From Myxococcales bacterium (lineage in GTDB: Bacteria; Myxococcota; Myxococcia; Myxococcales; Myxococcaceae), in contig PMBV01000028.1 in NCBI GenBank assembly GCA_003153055.1, positions 1 through 9,427 on the forward strand: 9,427 bases of DNA, given 5' to 3'. Position numbers and translations under genes: made by a program. The notes under the pieces are model-generated. The model ran no database searches, was not told where the DNA came from, and was given only the letters and a program-made list of their open reading frames with translations. Each line of letters starts with the position of its first letter. Within the stretch, counting starts at the first letter, position 1. Below, in pieces: positions 1-6,172 of this stretch.

Positions 1-885
1 GATGTCAAGTACGCGGACTACTACGAGAGAGTCCACATCAATGAGATCCTCTCGTCGATCAATCCCGACACAGCGATGACTACCTATTTCAAGGCGATGG
101 GCACGGGGTATTTCAAGGTGTTTGGCTCGCCGACGGACCACTTCTGGTGCTGCACCGGCACGGGCATGGAGAACTTCACCAGGCTCAACGACAGCGTGTA
201 CTTCCACGATGCCAAGAACCTGTGGGTGACCTCCTACGTGAGCTCGACCTTGAATTGGAAAGACCGCGGTTTGTCGCTGAGCCAGACCACCGATCTCCCT
301 CTGTCGAACAAGGTGACCATCACCATCACCGCGGCTCCGAGCGACGCTGTCGGCCTGAGCTTCAGGAGACCCGACTGGGCTTCGACCTGCAAGGTCGGAG
401 TTTCGGTCAACGGCGAGGTCGTCAGTGCCATCGAATCCAGCGGCTTCCTTGTCGTGAGCCGGGTGTGGCAAGCGAACGACAAGGTTGAGCTCACGTTTCC
501 TCTCTTCGCGCAGTTCTCGAGATTGCAGGACAACCAGAACGCCGTGGCCTTCACGTACGGGCCGCTCGTCCTCTCCGCGGGCCTTGGAACCGACAACATG
601 ACCACGGCGCCACAGGGCGTCCAGGTGCTCCAGGCGACCAAGCCGGCGGGCTTGCAAGAGACCATCACGATCAATAGCAGCACCAGCATCAATGCCTGGC
701 TCTCCAACCTTCGAGACAATCTGGTACAAACCCCCGGGAAGCTCGAGTTCACGCTCAAGAACACCGATTCGGATACCAAGCTGGTCTTCGTCCCTCACTA
801 CTCGCGCTACAAGGACCGGTATGGCATCTACTGGAAGCTGGCCGGTGCCGCGGGCGGCAGCGTCTCGCCTCCGGTCTGCCCCTGA
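1..885 (+). CDS. GH127-family beta-L-arabinofuranosidase, C-terminal part (5' end outside window)
   Basis: The reading frame is open from base 1 to the TGA at 883-885 (294 residues), so the gene begins upstream of the window. The visible part has the signature of glycoside hydrolase family 127 (old name DUF1680), retaining enzymes that release beta-L-arabinofuranose. A YADYYERV helix is followed by FWCCTGTGMEN at fragment residues 48-58. In characterised GH127 enzymes two adjacent cysteines of this kind bind zinc together with a further Cys and a Glu, and the first is the nucleophile; here the pair would be Cys50-Cys51, if the alignment holds. After it come YFHDAKNLWV and a beta-rich region of about 220 residues containing RRPDWA and AFTYGPLVLSAG, as expected for the C-terminal beta-sandwich domains. 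Export cannot be judged because the N-terminus is missing. Sampled rows of this gene are 50-63% G+C, well below its neighbours. The family call is strong; the exact sugar specificity is inferred. Confidence 0.88.
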   Translation, partial: DVKYADYYERVHINEILSSINPDTAMTTYFKAMGTGYFKVFGSPTDHFWCCTGTGMENFTRLNDSVYFHDAKNLWVTSYVSSTLNWKDRGLSLSQTTDLPLSNKVTITITAAPSDAVGLSFRRPDWASTCKVGVSVNGEVVSAIESSGFLVVSRVWQANDKVELTFPLFAQFSRLQDNQNAVAFTYGPLVLSAGLGTDNMTTAPQGVQVLQATKPAGLQETITINSSTSINAWLSNLRDNLVQTPGKLEFTLKNTDSDTKLVFVPHYSRYKDRYGIYWKLAGAAGGSVSPPVCP

Positions 886-888
886 CAT

Positions 889-2844
889 TCAACCCCGCTT
901 GAGCTGTTGACGCACGGCATCGCGCAGGGTCCGGGCCGAGAACGGCTTGTCCACCACCGGCGCCCCGCTCCGGTCGACGAAGGCCTGGGCCTCCCGGGTG
1001 AACGCTCCACCGGTGAGCAGCACCACGCGCTCGAGGAGCTCCGGCTGGCTCTGGGCGAGGCGGTCCCACACCTCGGCGGCCGACATCTCGGGCATCATCA
1101 CGTCGCACAGAATCACGTCGGGCGGCCGGTCCTTCATCGCCTCGAGGGCCTGCAGCCCGTGGCGGAACCCGGCTACCTCATGGGTGGGGGCCAGCATTCG
1201 CTCGATGGCCGTGAGTATCGACGGCTCGTCATCGATGACCACGACCAGCGTTCTCGGGGCGCTGACAGGCGGTGAGGGTACCGGCGGCGCCGCCTCCTCC
1301 TCAGGCACCTGAGGCAGCACTACTCTGAAGGTCGTGCCCTTGGCGCTCGACTCCACCTCGACCACGCCCCCGAAGCCCCGGACGATGGAGTGCGTCACCG
1401 CCAGCCCCAGGCCGATGCCTTCTCCCGCTGGCCGGGCGCTGTAGAAGGGGTCGAACACGTGGGGCAGTACGTCGGCCGACAGCGGAGGCCCGTTGTCGGT
1501 GATGTCGATGACGGCGCGGCCCACCGAGTCGGTGCGGGTCGCCACGACAATCTCTGGCGTCGTGCCTGGAGTGCCCGCCGACCACGCCGCGTTGAGGAGC
1601 AGGTTCACCACCGCCTGGCCCAGCCGCGCTTCGTTGGCGAGCACCATCGGCACCGAGTCGAGCCGGCGCACCAACCGCGCCCGGTGCTTGAGCTCGTTGT
1701 TGGCCATCGTCAGCGCGCCCTCCACCACCCGCTTGACCGACACCGGAGACAGCCGCTCGTGGTCCGCGTGGGCGAAGGTGCGGAGGTCGTTGACGATCTG
1801 CGCGATGCGCCCGGCCCCCGTCTGGGCGTCGTCGAGGGCCTCGCCCAGCTCCTCGCAACGCTCGGTGTCCACCGCGCCCCGGGCGAGCCGCTTCACCTCT
1901 TCGACCGCGAAGGCCAGGTTCGACGTCACCCAAGCCAGGGGGTTGTTGATTTCATGCGCGATGCCGCTGGCCAACGAGCCCACCGCCGCCAGCCGCGAGG
2001 CCAACACCATGCGCGACTCGAGCTCACGGTCTCGCGAGATGTCCTCCATCACGCCCAGCATTCGCAGCGGCCTCGTTTCACCGTCGTAGGCCAGGGCCGC
2101 TCGATCGAACACCCAGGCGTACGAGGCGTCGGCTCGCTTGAAGCGGTACTCGCAGGTCCAGTACAGCTCCCGCTCCTTGATGGCCCGCTGGAGACTCGAC
2201 CAGGCGCGCTCGCAGTCTTCTGGGTGCACCCGGTCGCGCCACCAGGTGATGGTCTCGCCCTCGGCCTTCGGCACATGGCTGAAGGCATCCGTCATCCGCG
2301 CGTTCCACTTCACGGTGTCGGTGGGTATGTCCCACTCGTAGATGATGTGCTGGGTCGCCTGGGAGACCAGCCGGTGCCGCTCCGAGAGGTCCTTGAGCCG
2401 CCGCTCCGAGTCCCACGAATGGAGGAACCCCGCCGCCGCCTCGCCCAGCACCCGAACGGCCTCTTCGGCCACGGGCCGTGGCGCCAGCACCACCAGCGCG
2501 CCTTCGAGGCCGCCAGCGAGCCGAAAGGCGTAGCGGAGCCCCTTCTCGAGCCCTTTCCCCACCTCGGTCTGGAACAACGGGGCATCGGCCGACAACACCT
2601 CGAGGCCCACGGCGCCGTTGAACAGCACCGTCGGCGCCGACAAGCCCGGCCCTGGCCAGCTCGCCAACAGCAGCGGCTCGGTTCCTTCTCTGAGCCCGAA
2701 GAAGCTCTTGGCACCCTCGGCCAGGCCGGCCGCCTCGCGCACCAGGTCTCGGAGGATCTCCGACACCTTGGCCCCGCCACGAAGTCGCTCGAAGAAGCGG
2801 ACAATCGACCCCGCGGCGACCAGCGGCCCTTCGGGTTGCGTCAT
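889..2844 (-). CDS. Soluble hybrid sensor histidine kinase: GAF-like, PAS, HisKA, HATPase, receiver
   Basis: A 651-residue signalling kinase with no membrane segment, so probably a cytoplasmic sensor. Order: a weak GAF-like N-terminal region (about 12-145), a PAS-3-type fold (about 158-272, with RVHPED), a dimerisation/phosphoacceptor helix with HEINNP (phospho-His297), and a catalytic ATPase domain. The ATPase shows the N box NLLLNAAWSA (Asn418), the G1 box DNG (Asp450), DPFYSA and the G2 box GEGIGLGLA (474-482). After a Pro-rich linker comes a complete receiver: acidic pair Asp538/Asp539, phospho-Asp581 in CDVMMPE, Thr611 and Lys633. All catalytic residues are present, so intramolecular His-to-Asp phosphotransfer is expected. 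ATG 2844 was chosen because a TAGGCT hexamer sits 7 nt upstream, as in a leaderless promoter, and because the codons just upstream (att, agg, ctt, tca, gga) are untypical. The alternative start is the ATG triplet at 2908-2916, adding up to 24 residues. No partner output gene is adjacent; the ligand and target are unknown. Confidence 0.93.
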   Translation of the reverse strand: MTQPEGPLVAAGSIVRFFERLRGGAKVSEILRDLVREAAGLAEGAKSFFGLREGTEPLLLASWPGPGLSAPTVLFNGAVGLEVLSADAPLFQTEVGKGLEKGLRYAFRLAGGLEGALVVLAPRPVAEEAVRVLGEAAAGFLHSWDSERRLKDLSERHRLVSQATQHIIYEWDIPTDTVKWNARMTDAFSHVPKAEGETITWWRDRVHPEDCERAWSSLQRAIKERELYWTCEYRFKRADASYAWVFDRAALAYDGETRPLRMLGVMEDISRDRELESRMVLASRLAAVGSLASGIAHEINNPLAWVTSNLAFAVEEVKRLARGAVDTERCEELGEALDDAQTGAGRIAQIVNDLRTFAHADHERLSPVSVKRVVEGALTMANNELKHRARLVRRLDSVPMVLANEARLGQAVVNLLLNAAWSAGTPGTTPEIVVATRTDSVGRAVIDITDNGPPLSADVLPHVFDPFYSARPAGEGIGLGLAVTHSIVRGFGGVVEVESSAKGTTFRVVLPQVPEEEAAPPVPSPPVSAPRTLVVVIDDEPSILTAIERMLAPTHEVAGFRHGLQALEAMKDRPPDVILCDVMMPEMSAAEVWDRLAQSQPELLERVVLLTGGAFTREAQAFVDRSGAPVVDKPFSARTLRDAVRQQLKRG

Positions 2845-2851
2845 GTCGCCA

Positions 2852-2857
2852 AGCCTA
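2852..2857 (-). promoter_or_regulatory. Candidate -10 element of the kinase gene (leaderless)
   Basis: Read on the minus strand, TAGGCT fits the TANNNT pattern of a housekeeping -10 box and lies 7 nt before ATG 2844, which would put transcription start on or next to the A of the start codon. No convincing -35 box is seen 17 nt further up (GTCTCA). The same hexamer sits before the gene at 9402. Confidence 0.4.
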
Positions 2858-2941
2858 ATGGATCCACGGGGCCATGAGACGAACCGCTCCAGCACTTCGT
2901 TCGAATCCATCATCATTCGTGCACTCGAAGCCGGGGAGGAT

Positions 2942-2947
2942 TACTTT
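2942..2947 (+). promoter_or_regulatory. Candidate -10 element of the methyltransferase gene
   Basis: TACTTT fits TANNNT and lies 9 nt before ATG 2957, implying a leader of only about 2-3 nt. An upstream purine stretch GGGGAGGA (2933-2940) resembles a ribosome binding site but is 16 nt from the ATG, too far for normal use, and no in-frame start codon lies between them. The leaderless reading is therefore somewhat favoured. Confidence 0.3.
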
Positions 2948-2956
2948 CTTCCGTTC

Positions 2957-3655
2957 ATGCTGACGTCGCTCGGCGCCCCCGAGGAGGCAAGGTCGTCGCC
3001 TCGCGAAACGGTCCGGGCGGTCACCCACGTGGCTCGCCCCTTCCTCTGCCCCGAGCTCGAGCTCCGTCTCGCCCCCGAGCCGCTGGGGCCCTGGGAGGCG
3101 ACCGAGCGGGCGACGGGCCAGGTGGAGCCACCTCCTTTCTGGGCTCATGCCTGGCCGGGTGGCCTCGCCCTGGCGCGTTCGCTCTTCGATGCGCCCGAGG
3201 TCGTCGAGGGCCGCGCCGTGCTCGACTTCGCGTCAGGCTGTGGCGTGTCGGCCATCGCGGCGGCCCGCTGTGGCGCCCGGAGCGTCACCGCGACCGAGGT
3301 CGACGCCTTCGCGCTGGCGGCCATCGCGCTGAATGCCGAGCTGAACGGCGTTCGGGTCGAGGCGCTCGCTCGCGACGTCATCGGGCTCGACGAGGCGTGG
3401 GACGTCGTCTTGGTGGGCGACGTCTTCTACCAGCGGGAGCTCGCCGCGCGGGTCGGGGCCTGGCTCGACGCCCTGGCGGCCCGGGGAGCCCTCGTCCTCA
3501 TCGGCGACCCGGGGCGCTCGTTTCTCCCCCAGGCTCGGCTCCGCTGCGTGGCCACGTTCTCCGTGTGCGGCGTTCCGGAGTGGGACAGCGTGGTCGACCG
3601 CCCCGCGCGGGTCTGGCGGGTGGGCACGGCCGCTACCGGTGTTGGGGCTGGGTGA
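2957..3655 (+). CDS. Class I SAM-dependent methyltransferase, ETFB-lysine-methyltransferase (METTL20)-like
   Basis: A 232-residue cytosolic protein. It has the SAM-binding motif I VLDFASGCG (88-96), the following acidic motif TATEVDAFAL (111-120), and family-typical PPFWAHAWPGG (59-69) and GDVFYQ (154-159). This combination matches the bacterial/mitochondrial group related to the electron-transfer-flavoprotein beta-subunit lysine methyltransferase, often labelled nicotinamide N-methyltransferase-like or ribosomal L11 methyltransferase-like. The likely substrate is a lysine of ETF-beta or another protein, but this is inferred from family and not from any neighbouring etf gene. The reading frame stays open far upstream, but the coding there is the shadow of the kinase gene. 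ATG 2957 is the first plausible start, and about 25 residues before the conserved ARPFLCPELELRLAP block is normal for the family. The last 23 bp overlap the convergent gene ending at 3633. Confidence 0.85.
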   Translation: MLTSLGAPEEARSSPRETVRAVTHVARPFLCPELELRLAPEPLGPWEATERATGQVEPPPFWAHAWPGGLALARSLFDAPEVVEGRAVLDFASGCGVSAIAAARCGARSVTATEVDAFALAAIALNAELNGVRVEALARDVIGLDEAWDVVLVGDVFYQRELAARVGAWLDALAARGALVLIGDPGRSFLPQARLRCVATFSVCGVPEWDSVVDRPARVWRVGTAATGVGAG

Positions 3656-4034
3656 GGGCGAGGAGCGTCTGCTCGTAGATGGCGAGGACCTCGTCTTGGC
3701 TTCTCGCGGGACAGTCGTTCCATTCCATCAGCGTGCGAGGTGCGCTCTGCTTCAAGATGGGAGCTCCCCGTTGACGCAGCGCCGAGCCCACGTACCGCGC
3801 GGTCGCCTCGGCCAGGAGGTGCCCTTCCCATGGGCGCTCGGGGAAGCGGGCCATGCACTCAGCGCGAATCGCTCCGAAGGCGCACCAGCTCGCCGCCTCG
3901 GGGTGCTCTGGGGGAACCGGGTCGCCCTGGTGGGTGCGGCCCTGGTGACCGCTGGTCCACCCCCGGTGGAGCCGTCGCTGGGCCCCCCGCAGCACCTCGG
4001 AGGCGAGCGTCTCATCCCATCGTTTGTGGGCCAT
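3633..4034 (-). CDS. DUF6197-like small protein of unknown function
   Basis: A 133-residue protein with no signal peptide or membrane segment. The sequence follows the pattern of the DUF6197 family, known mostly from actinobacteria and their phages. An N-terminal helix leads to RGWTSGH (24-30), a Gly/Asp/Pro stretch, WCAFGAIRAEC (50-60), an AEATARYV helix (75-82), and a C-terminal EWNDCPARSQDEVL block (104-117) matching the family's WND-P-R-T--EV ending. The assignment rests on remembered family pattern, not a search, and no molecular function is established. ATG 4034 was chosen because GGAAGG lies 9 nt upstream and the residues before it are low-complexity and unlike a protein domain. The 3' end overlaps the convergent methyltransferase by 23 bp. 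It shares a 127-bp divergent promoter region, containing a strong palindrome, with the YkgJ-type gene. Confidence 0.72.
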   Translation of the reverse strand: MAHKRWDETLASEVLRGAQRRLHRGWTSGHQGRTHQGDPVPPEHPEAASWCAFGAIRAECMARFPERPWEGHLLAEATARYVGSALRQRGAPILKQSAPRTLMEWNDCPARSQDEVLAIYEQTLLALTQPQHR

Positions 4035-4103
4035 GCCCTCGCGCCTTCCAAGGGCCGCGCCAGCTCGAGCCTGGGGGATTCTGACCGCTTGGGGAGGTCC
4101 CGG

Positions 4104-4121
4104 CGTCTCGCCCGCGAGACG
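4104..4121. promoter_or_regulatory. 18-bp near-perfect palindrome, candidate operator
   Basis: CGTCTCGC and GCGAGACG flank a CC spacer: an 8-bp perfect dyad in the divergent region between the DUF6197-like gene (start 4034) and the YkgJ-type gene (start 4162). The 2-nt spacer is poor for an RNA loop but suits a dimeric repressor or activator. It lies 40 bp upstream of the GTG at 4162 and 69 bp upstream of the ATG at 4034. Confidence 0.45.
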
Positions 4122-4161
4122 GGGCCATGACGGTGGACGGGTGGCCTGGTAGGACCATGGG

Positions 4162-4524
4162 GTGGAAGCCCTCGCCAGTCGGCTGTGTCGCGAGTGCGCG
4201 CTGTGCTGCGATGGCTCGTTCTTCGCCCGGGTGCCGTTGGGAGAAGGCGAGCCGTCACCGTCGGCGCTTCGAGTCGTCACGAACCAGGCCGGTGGGAGGT
4301 ACGTTCCCCAGCCGTGCTCGGCGTTGGTCGGTGAGGAGTGCTCTTGCTACGGGGAGCGGCCCAAGGCCTGCCAGCAGTACCGCTGCACGTTGGTGACGGC
4401 GTGCGTGGAGGGAGAGGTCTCGCTCCGGGAGGCGCTCAAGACCGTGGCGCGAGCGAGGGACTACGCCACCATGGGAGACGTGGCCAAGGCCGATTTTTAC
4501 TCCTTTGCCTTCGGGCGCAGGTGA
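4162..4524 (+). CDS. YkgJ-family cysteine-cluster protein (putative zinc/iron chelator)
   Basis: A 120-residue protein starting with GTG. It carries ten cysteines. The first four form CxxCxxCC at residues 9-16 (C9, C12, C15, C16), and others are at C52, C60, C62, C70, C75 and C81, including the family-typical stretch ERPKACQQYRC (65-75). This is the layout of the UPF0153/YkgJ family, annotated as putative zinc- or iron-chelating; the cluster type and role are not established. No signal peptide is visible, so it is probably cytoplasmic. GTG 4162 is supported by AGGA at 4151-4154 (7 nt upstream), or alternatively by TAGGAC at 4150-4155 acting as a -10 element for a leaderless transcript; ATG 4157 is out of frame. 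The gene ends 3 bp from the convergent PEGA gene. The acidic/aromatic tail ADFYSFAFGRR contains no further motif. Confidence 0.82.
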   Translation: MEALASRLCRECALCCDGSFFARVPLGEGEPSPSALRVVTNQAGGRYVPQPCSALVGEECSCYGERPKACQQYRCTLVTACVEGEVSLREALKTVARARDYATMGDVAKADFYSFAFGRR

Positions 4525-4527
4525 GGC

Positions 4528-5061
4528 TCACTGGCTCTCGGGGCACGGGTATTCGACGTCTTGCTCCTCGTCGGCGACGACGGTGATCATCTTCACCTGG
4601 CCCGCGATCGCGTTCCCCGCCGCGTCGTAGCAGTCGAAGCGGAGCTTGTGTGGGCCCGAGCGCGCCCTCACGTTGTTCAGGGGCGAGGAGCCGATTTTCC
4701 TCCCGTCGAGGTACACGTCGGCGGTGTCCGAGGCCCGGAGGTTGAGCAAGCCGTCTCCCACGGGTGGAGGTCGTGGCGCTGCCGCGGCCACCGCTGGGGC
4801 GGCCTTCACGCCCGCATCGGCGGCCGCCGCGGGCACAGGCTCGGGCTTCGCCACGACGGCCGCTGGCGTGGGTGCTGGAGCCGGTACCGTTGGGGCCGGG
4901 GTCTTGGGCTGCGAGGTGCGGGAAGAAGGGAAAGGTCGAAGCGCCAGCGGATCGAGCGTGGGCCGCGAACCCGCGCGGGCCCGAGGTGCCTCGGTCACCG
5001 CGAAGGCGAGAGACAGCACCCCCGCGAGGCCGAGAACCGCCGAGAGAATCGTCTTGACCAT
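4528..5061 (-). CDS. Exported PEGA-domain protein
   Basis: A 177-residue protein with an N-terminal signal sequence: Lys3, a hydrophobic core at about 4-22, then possible signal peptidase cleavage near ARARAGS. There is no lipobox cysteine. A Pro/Ala/Lys/Val-rich linker (about 52-102) follows, as often spans the periplasm or peptidoglycan. A C-terminal PEGA-like beta domain (about 104-170) contains the hallmark VYLDGRKIGSSPL (116-128) and SGPHKLRF (135-142). Two cysteines (144, 173) may form a disulfide. PEGA domains are common in surface and envelope proteins; the specific role here is unknown. ATG 5061 was chosen because GAGGAG lies 10 nt upstream; an in-frame TTG at 5079 overlaps that ribosome binding site and is unlikely to be used. 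It is divergent from the DUF481 gene and ends 3 bp from the YkgJ-type gene. Confidence 0.82.
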   Translation of the reverse strand: MVKTILSAVLGLAGVLSLAFAVTEAPRARAGSRPTLDPLALRPFPSSRTSQPKTPAPTVPAPAPTPAAVVAKPEPVPAAAADAGVKAAPAVAAAAPRPPPVGDGLLNLRASDTADVYLDGRKIGSSPLNNVRARSGPHKLRFDCYDAAGNAIAGQVKMITVVADEEQDVEYPCPESQ

Positions 5062-5096
5062 CGGTTCACCGCTCCTCAAAGGGCCCGCGCCGCGCC

Positions 5097-5117
5097 TTCA
5101 AATAGTTATAGCCAAAT
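5097..5117. promoter_or_regulatory. AT-rich promoter-like segment between divergent PEGA and DUF481 genes
   Basis: This is the only clearly AT-rich patch of the 107-bp divergent spacer (5062-5168). On the minus strand it contains TATAAC (5105-5110), a 5/6 match to a -10 box, giving a leader of about 40 nt for the PEGA gene. A plus-strand TATAGC (5107-5112) overlaps it. I see no good -35 box for either. Confidence 0.3.
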
Positions 5118-5154
5118 CGCGCCACTGAACCCACTCTGCTACACCGAGACGAGC

Positions 5155-5161
5155 AAGGAGG
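5155..5161 (+). promoter_or_regulatory. Strong Shine-Dalgarno that fixes the DUF481 start
   Basis: AAGGAGG, a full match to the 16S anti-Shine-Dalgarno core, sits 7 nt before ATG 5169 and makes that start almost certain. Confidence 0.8.
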
Positions 5162-5168
5162 GGCACCA

Positions 5169-6101
5169 ATGCTGGGCATTGCGATGTTCGCCGCTGTAGT
5201 GGTTTCTCAGACTCCCGACGCATCCGCCAGCGCCACCGAGCGCACGGTTCAGGCCGCTGAGAAGGCCGCGCAGGCCGCCGAGCGGACCGCCGATGCAGCT
5301 GAGCGCATCGCAGACACCATTGCTCCGAGGATCGCTCCGGGGCCCGAAGCGCCGCCGCCTGCTCCGCCGAAGTGGGGAGGCAACGCCGGCCTCGGGCTCA
5401 CCTTCCTCACCGGCAACGCGGAGGCGTTGACGTTGACCGGCAGCCTGGCCCTCGAACGGAAGTGGGTCGACTGGGCCTTTGGGCTCCGCCTCGCCGGCGC
5501 TTGGGGTCTCTCGAACCCCAGCAGCACCGGGGAGGCGACGACCAATACTCGGCGCGCTGCTGGAACGGTGCGCGGAGACCGGACCTTCGGGGGCGGGTTC
5601 GCCAGCCTCTTCGTCTTGGTGGGAGCGGAGTTCGACCACATGAAGAACATCGAGTCGCGGACCATCGGCGAGGTGGGAACCGGCATGACGTTCTTCAATG
5701 TGAAGGAGGGCGATTTCGAGAAGCTGTTCTTCCGGTTCGACCTCGCCGCTCGGGCAGGCTACGAGACCCGCTTCCAGTACTTCCCCACCGTCAGCGCCAT
5801 CGACCCCTACGCCATCGCCATCCTCGCGCCACGGGCCGCGGTGGCCTTCCGGTGGGCGTTCTCGAAGCACGTGAGGGTGTCCGAGGAGCTCGAGGTCATC
5901 CCCTTTCTCCTCGCGCCGGACCTCGGGCGGCTCCTCATCAACAACACCACCAAGCTCAACGCTCGGCTGACCGAGTCGGTCTCGCTGAGTTTGAACTTCC
6001 TGATGAACTTCGACTCGAGTCCGCCGCAGCCTCCGGCCTCGGGCCTCCAGCGCAAGCAGACCGACGTGGCGCTCACGGTCGGAGTCGAAGCCGCCTTCTG
6101 A
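5169..6101 (+). CDS. DUF481-type outer-membrane beta-barrel protein with alanine-rich heptad N-terminus
   Basis: A 310-residue protein. The C-terminal part (about 69-310) alternates polar and hydrophobic residues as in transmembrane beta-strands and ends in Phe, the usual outer-membrane barrel terminus. The opening GNAGLGLTFLTGNAE (71-85) with a downstream ALERKW is typical of DUF481 (YdiY-like) proteins, which are predicted outer-membrane proteins without a firmly assigned function. The N-terminus has a short hydrophobic stretch (1-13) that could be a signal peptide, but it lacks the usual basic residue. Residues 27-54 form four heptads built on a repeated AAE-basic unit (VQAAEKA, AQAAERT, ADAAERI, ADTIAPR), a likely coiled coil, followed by a Pro-rich linker (55-68). 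This suggests a periplasmic oligomerising segment ahead of the barrel. It appears to be a single-gene unit followed by a hairpin at 6102-6129. Confidence 0.82.
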   Translation: MLGIAMFAAVVVSQTPDASASATERTVQAAEKAAQAAERTADAAERIADTIAPRIAPGPEAPPPAPPKWGGNAGLGLTFLTGNAEALTLTGSLALERKWVDWAFGLRLAGAWGLSNPSSTGEATTNTRRAAGTVRGDRTFGGGFASLFVLVGAEFDHMKNIESRTIGEVGTGMTFFNVKEGDFEKLFFRFDLAARAGYETRFQYFPTVSAIDPYAIAILAPRAAVAFRWAFSKHVRVSEELEVIPFLLAPDLGRLLINNTTKLNARLTESVSLSLNFLMNFDSSPPQPPASGLQRKQTDVALTVGVEAAF

Positions 6102-6129
6102 CCCTGGCCGTCTGATGACGCGGCCGGGG
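6102..6129 (+). terminator. GC-rich hairpin after the DUF481 stop codon
   Basis: CCCTGGCCG (6102-6110) pairs with CGGCCGGGG (6121-6129), with one G-U pair. The 10-nt loop TCTGATGACG can itself add a GTC/GAC pairing in an alternative fold. It begins on the base after the stop codon. There is no U-tract, so it could act as a transcript-end stabiliser or a weak terminator rather than a classical intrinsic terminator. Confidence 0.45.
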
Positions 6130-6172
6130 CGACCATGACAAGGTGGGGCACCTCCACCAGGAAGGTTTCGTC

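Noticed and set aside
234..779. A 181-codon minus-strand open frame antisense to the arabinofuranosidase
   Set aside because: The plus strand carries clear GH127 motifs over the same region and the minus-strand product has no recognisable feature.
1390..2877. A 495-codon plus-strand open frame antisense to the kinase gene
   Set aside because: Its translation is rich in His, Arg, Gly and Pro with no domain, the typical shadow of a GC-rich gene. The opposite strand encodes a complete kinase with every catalytic motif.
2618..2956. Upstream extension of the methyltransferase frame
   Set aside because: The extra 113 residues are Ser/Arg/Pro-rich and lie over the kinase coding sequence; methyltransferase homology begins after 2957.
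5062..5079. TTG start at 5079 for the PEGA protein
   Set aside because: It overlaps the GAGGAG that serves ATG 5061, and the signal peptide begins naturally at MVKTIL.
6143..6172. GTG 6143 as phosphofructokinase start
   Set aside because: The added residues are not part of the family N-terminus, and a good ribosome binding site lies before ATG 6173.
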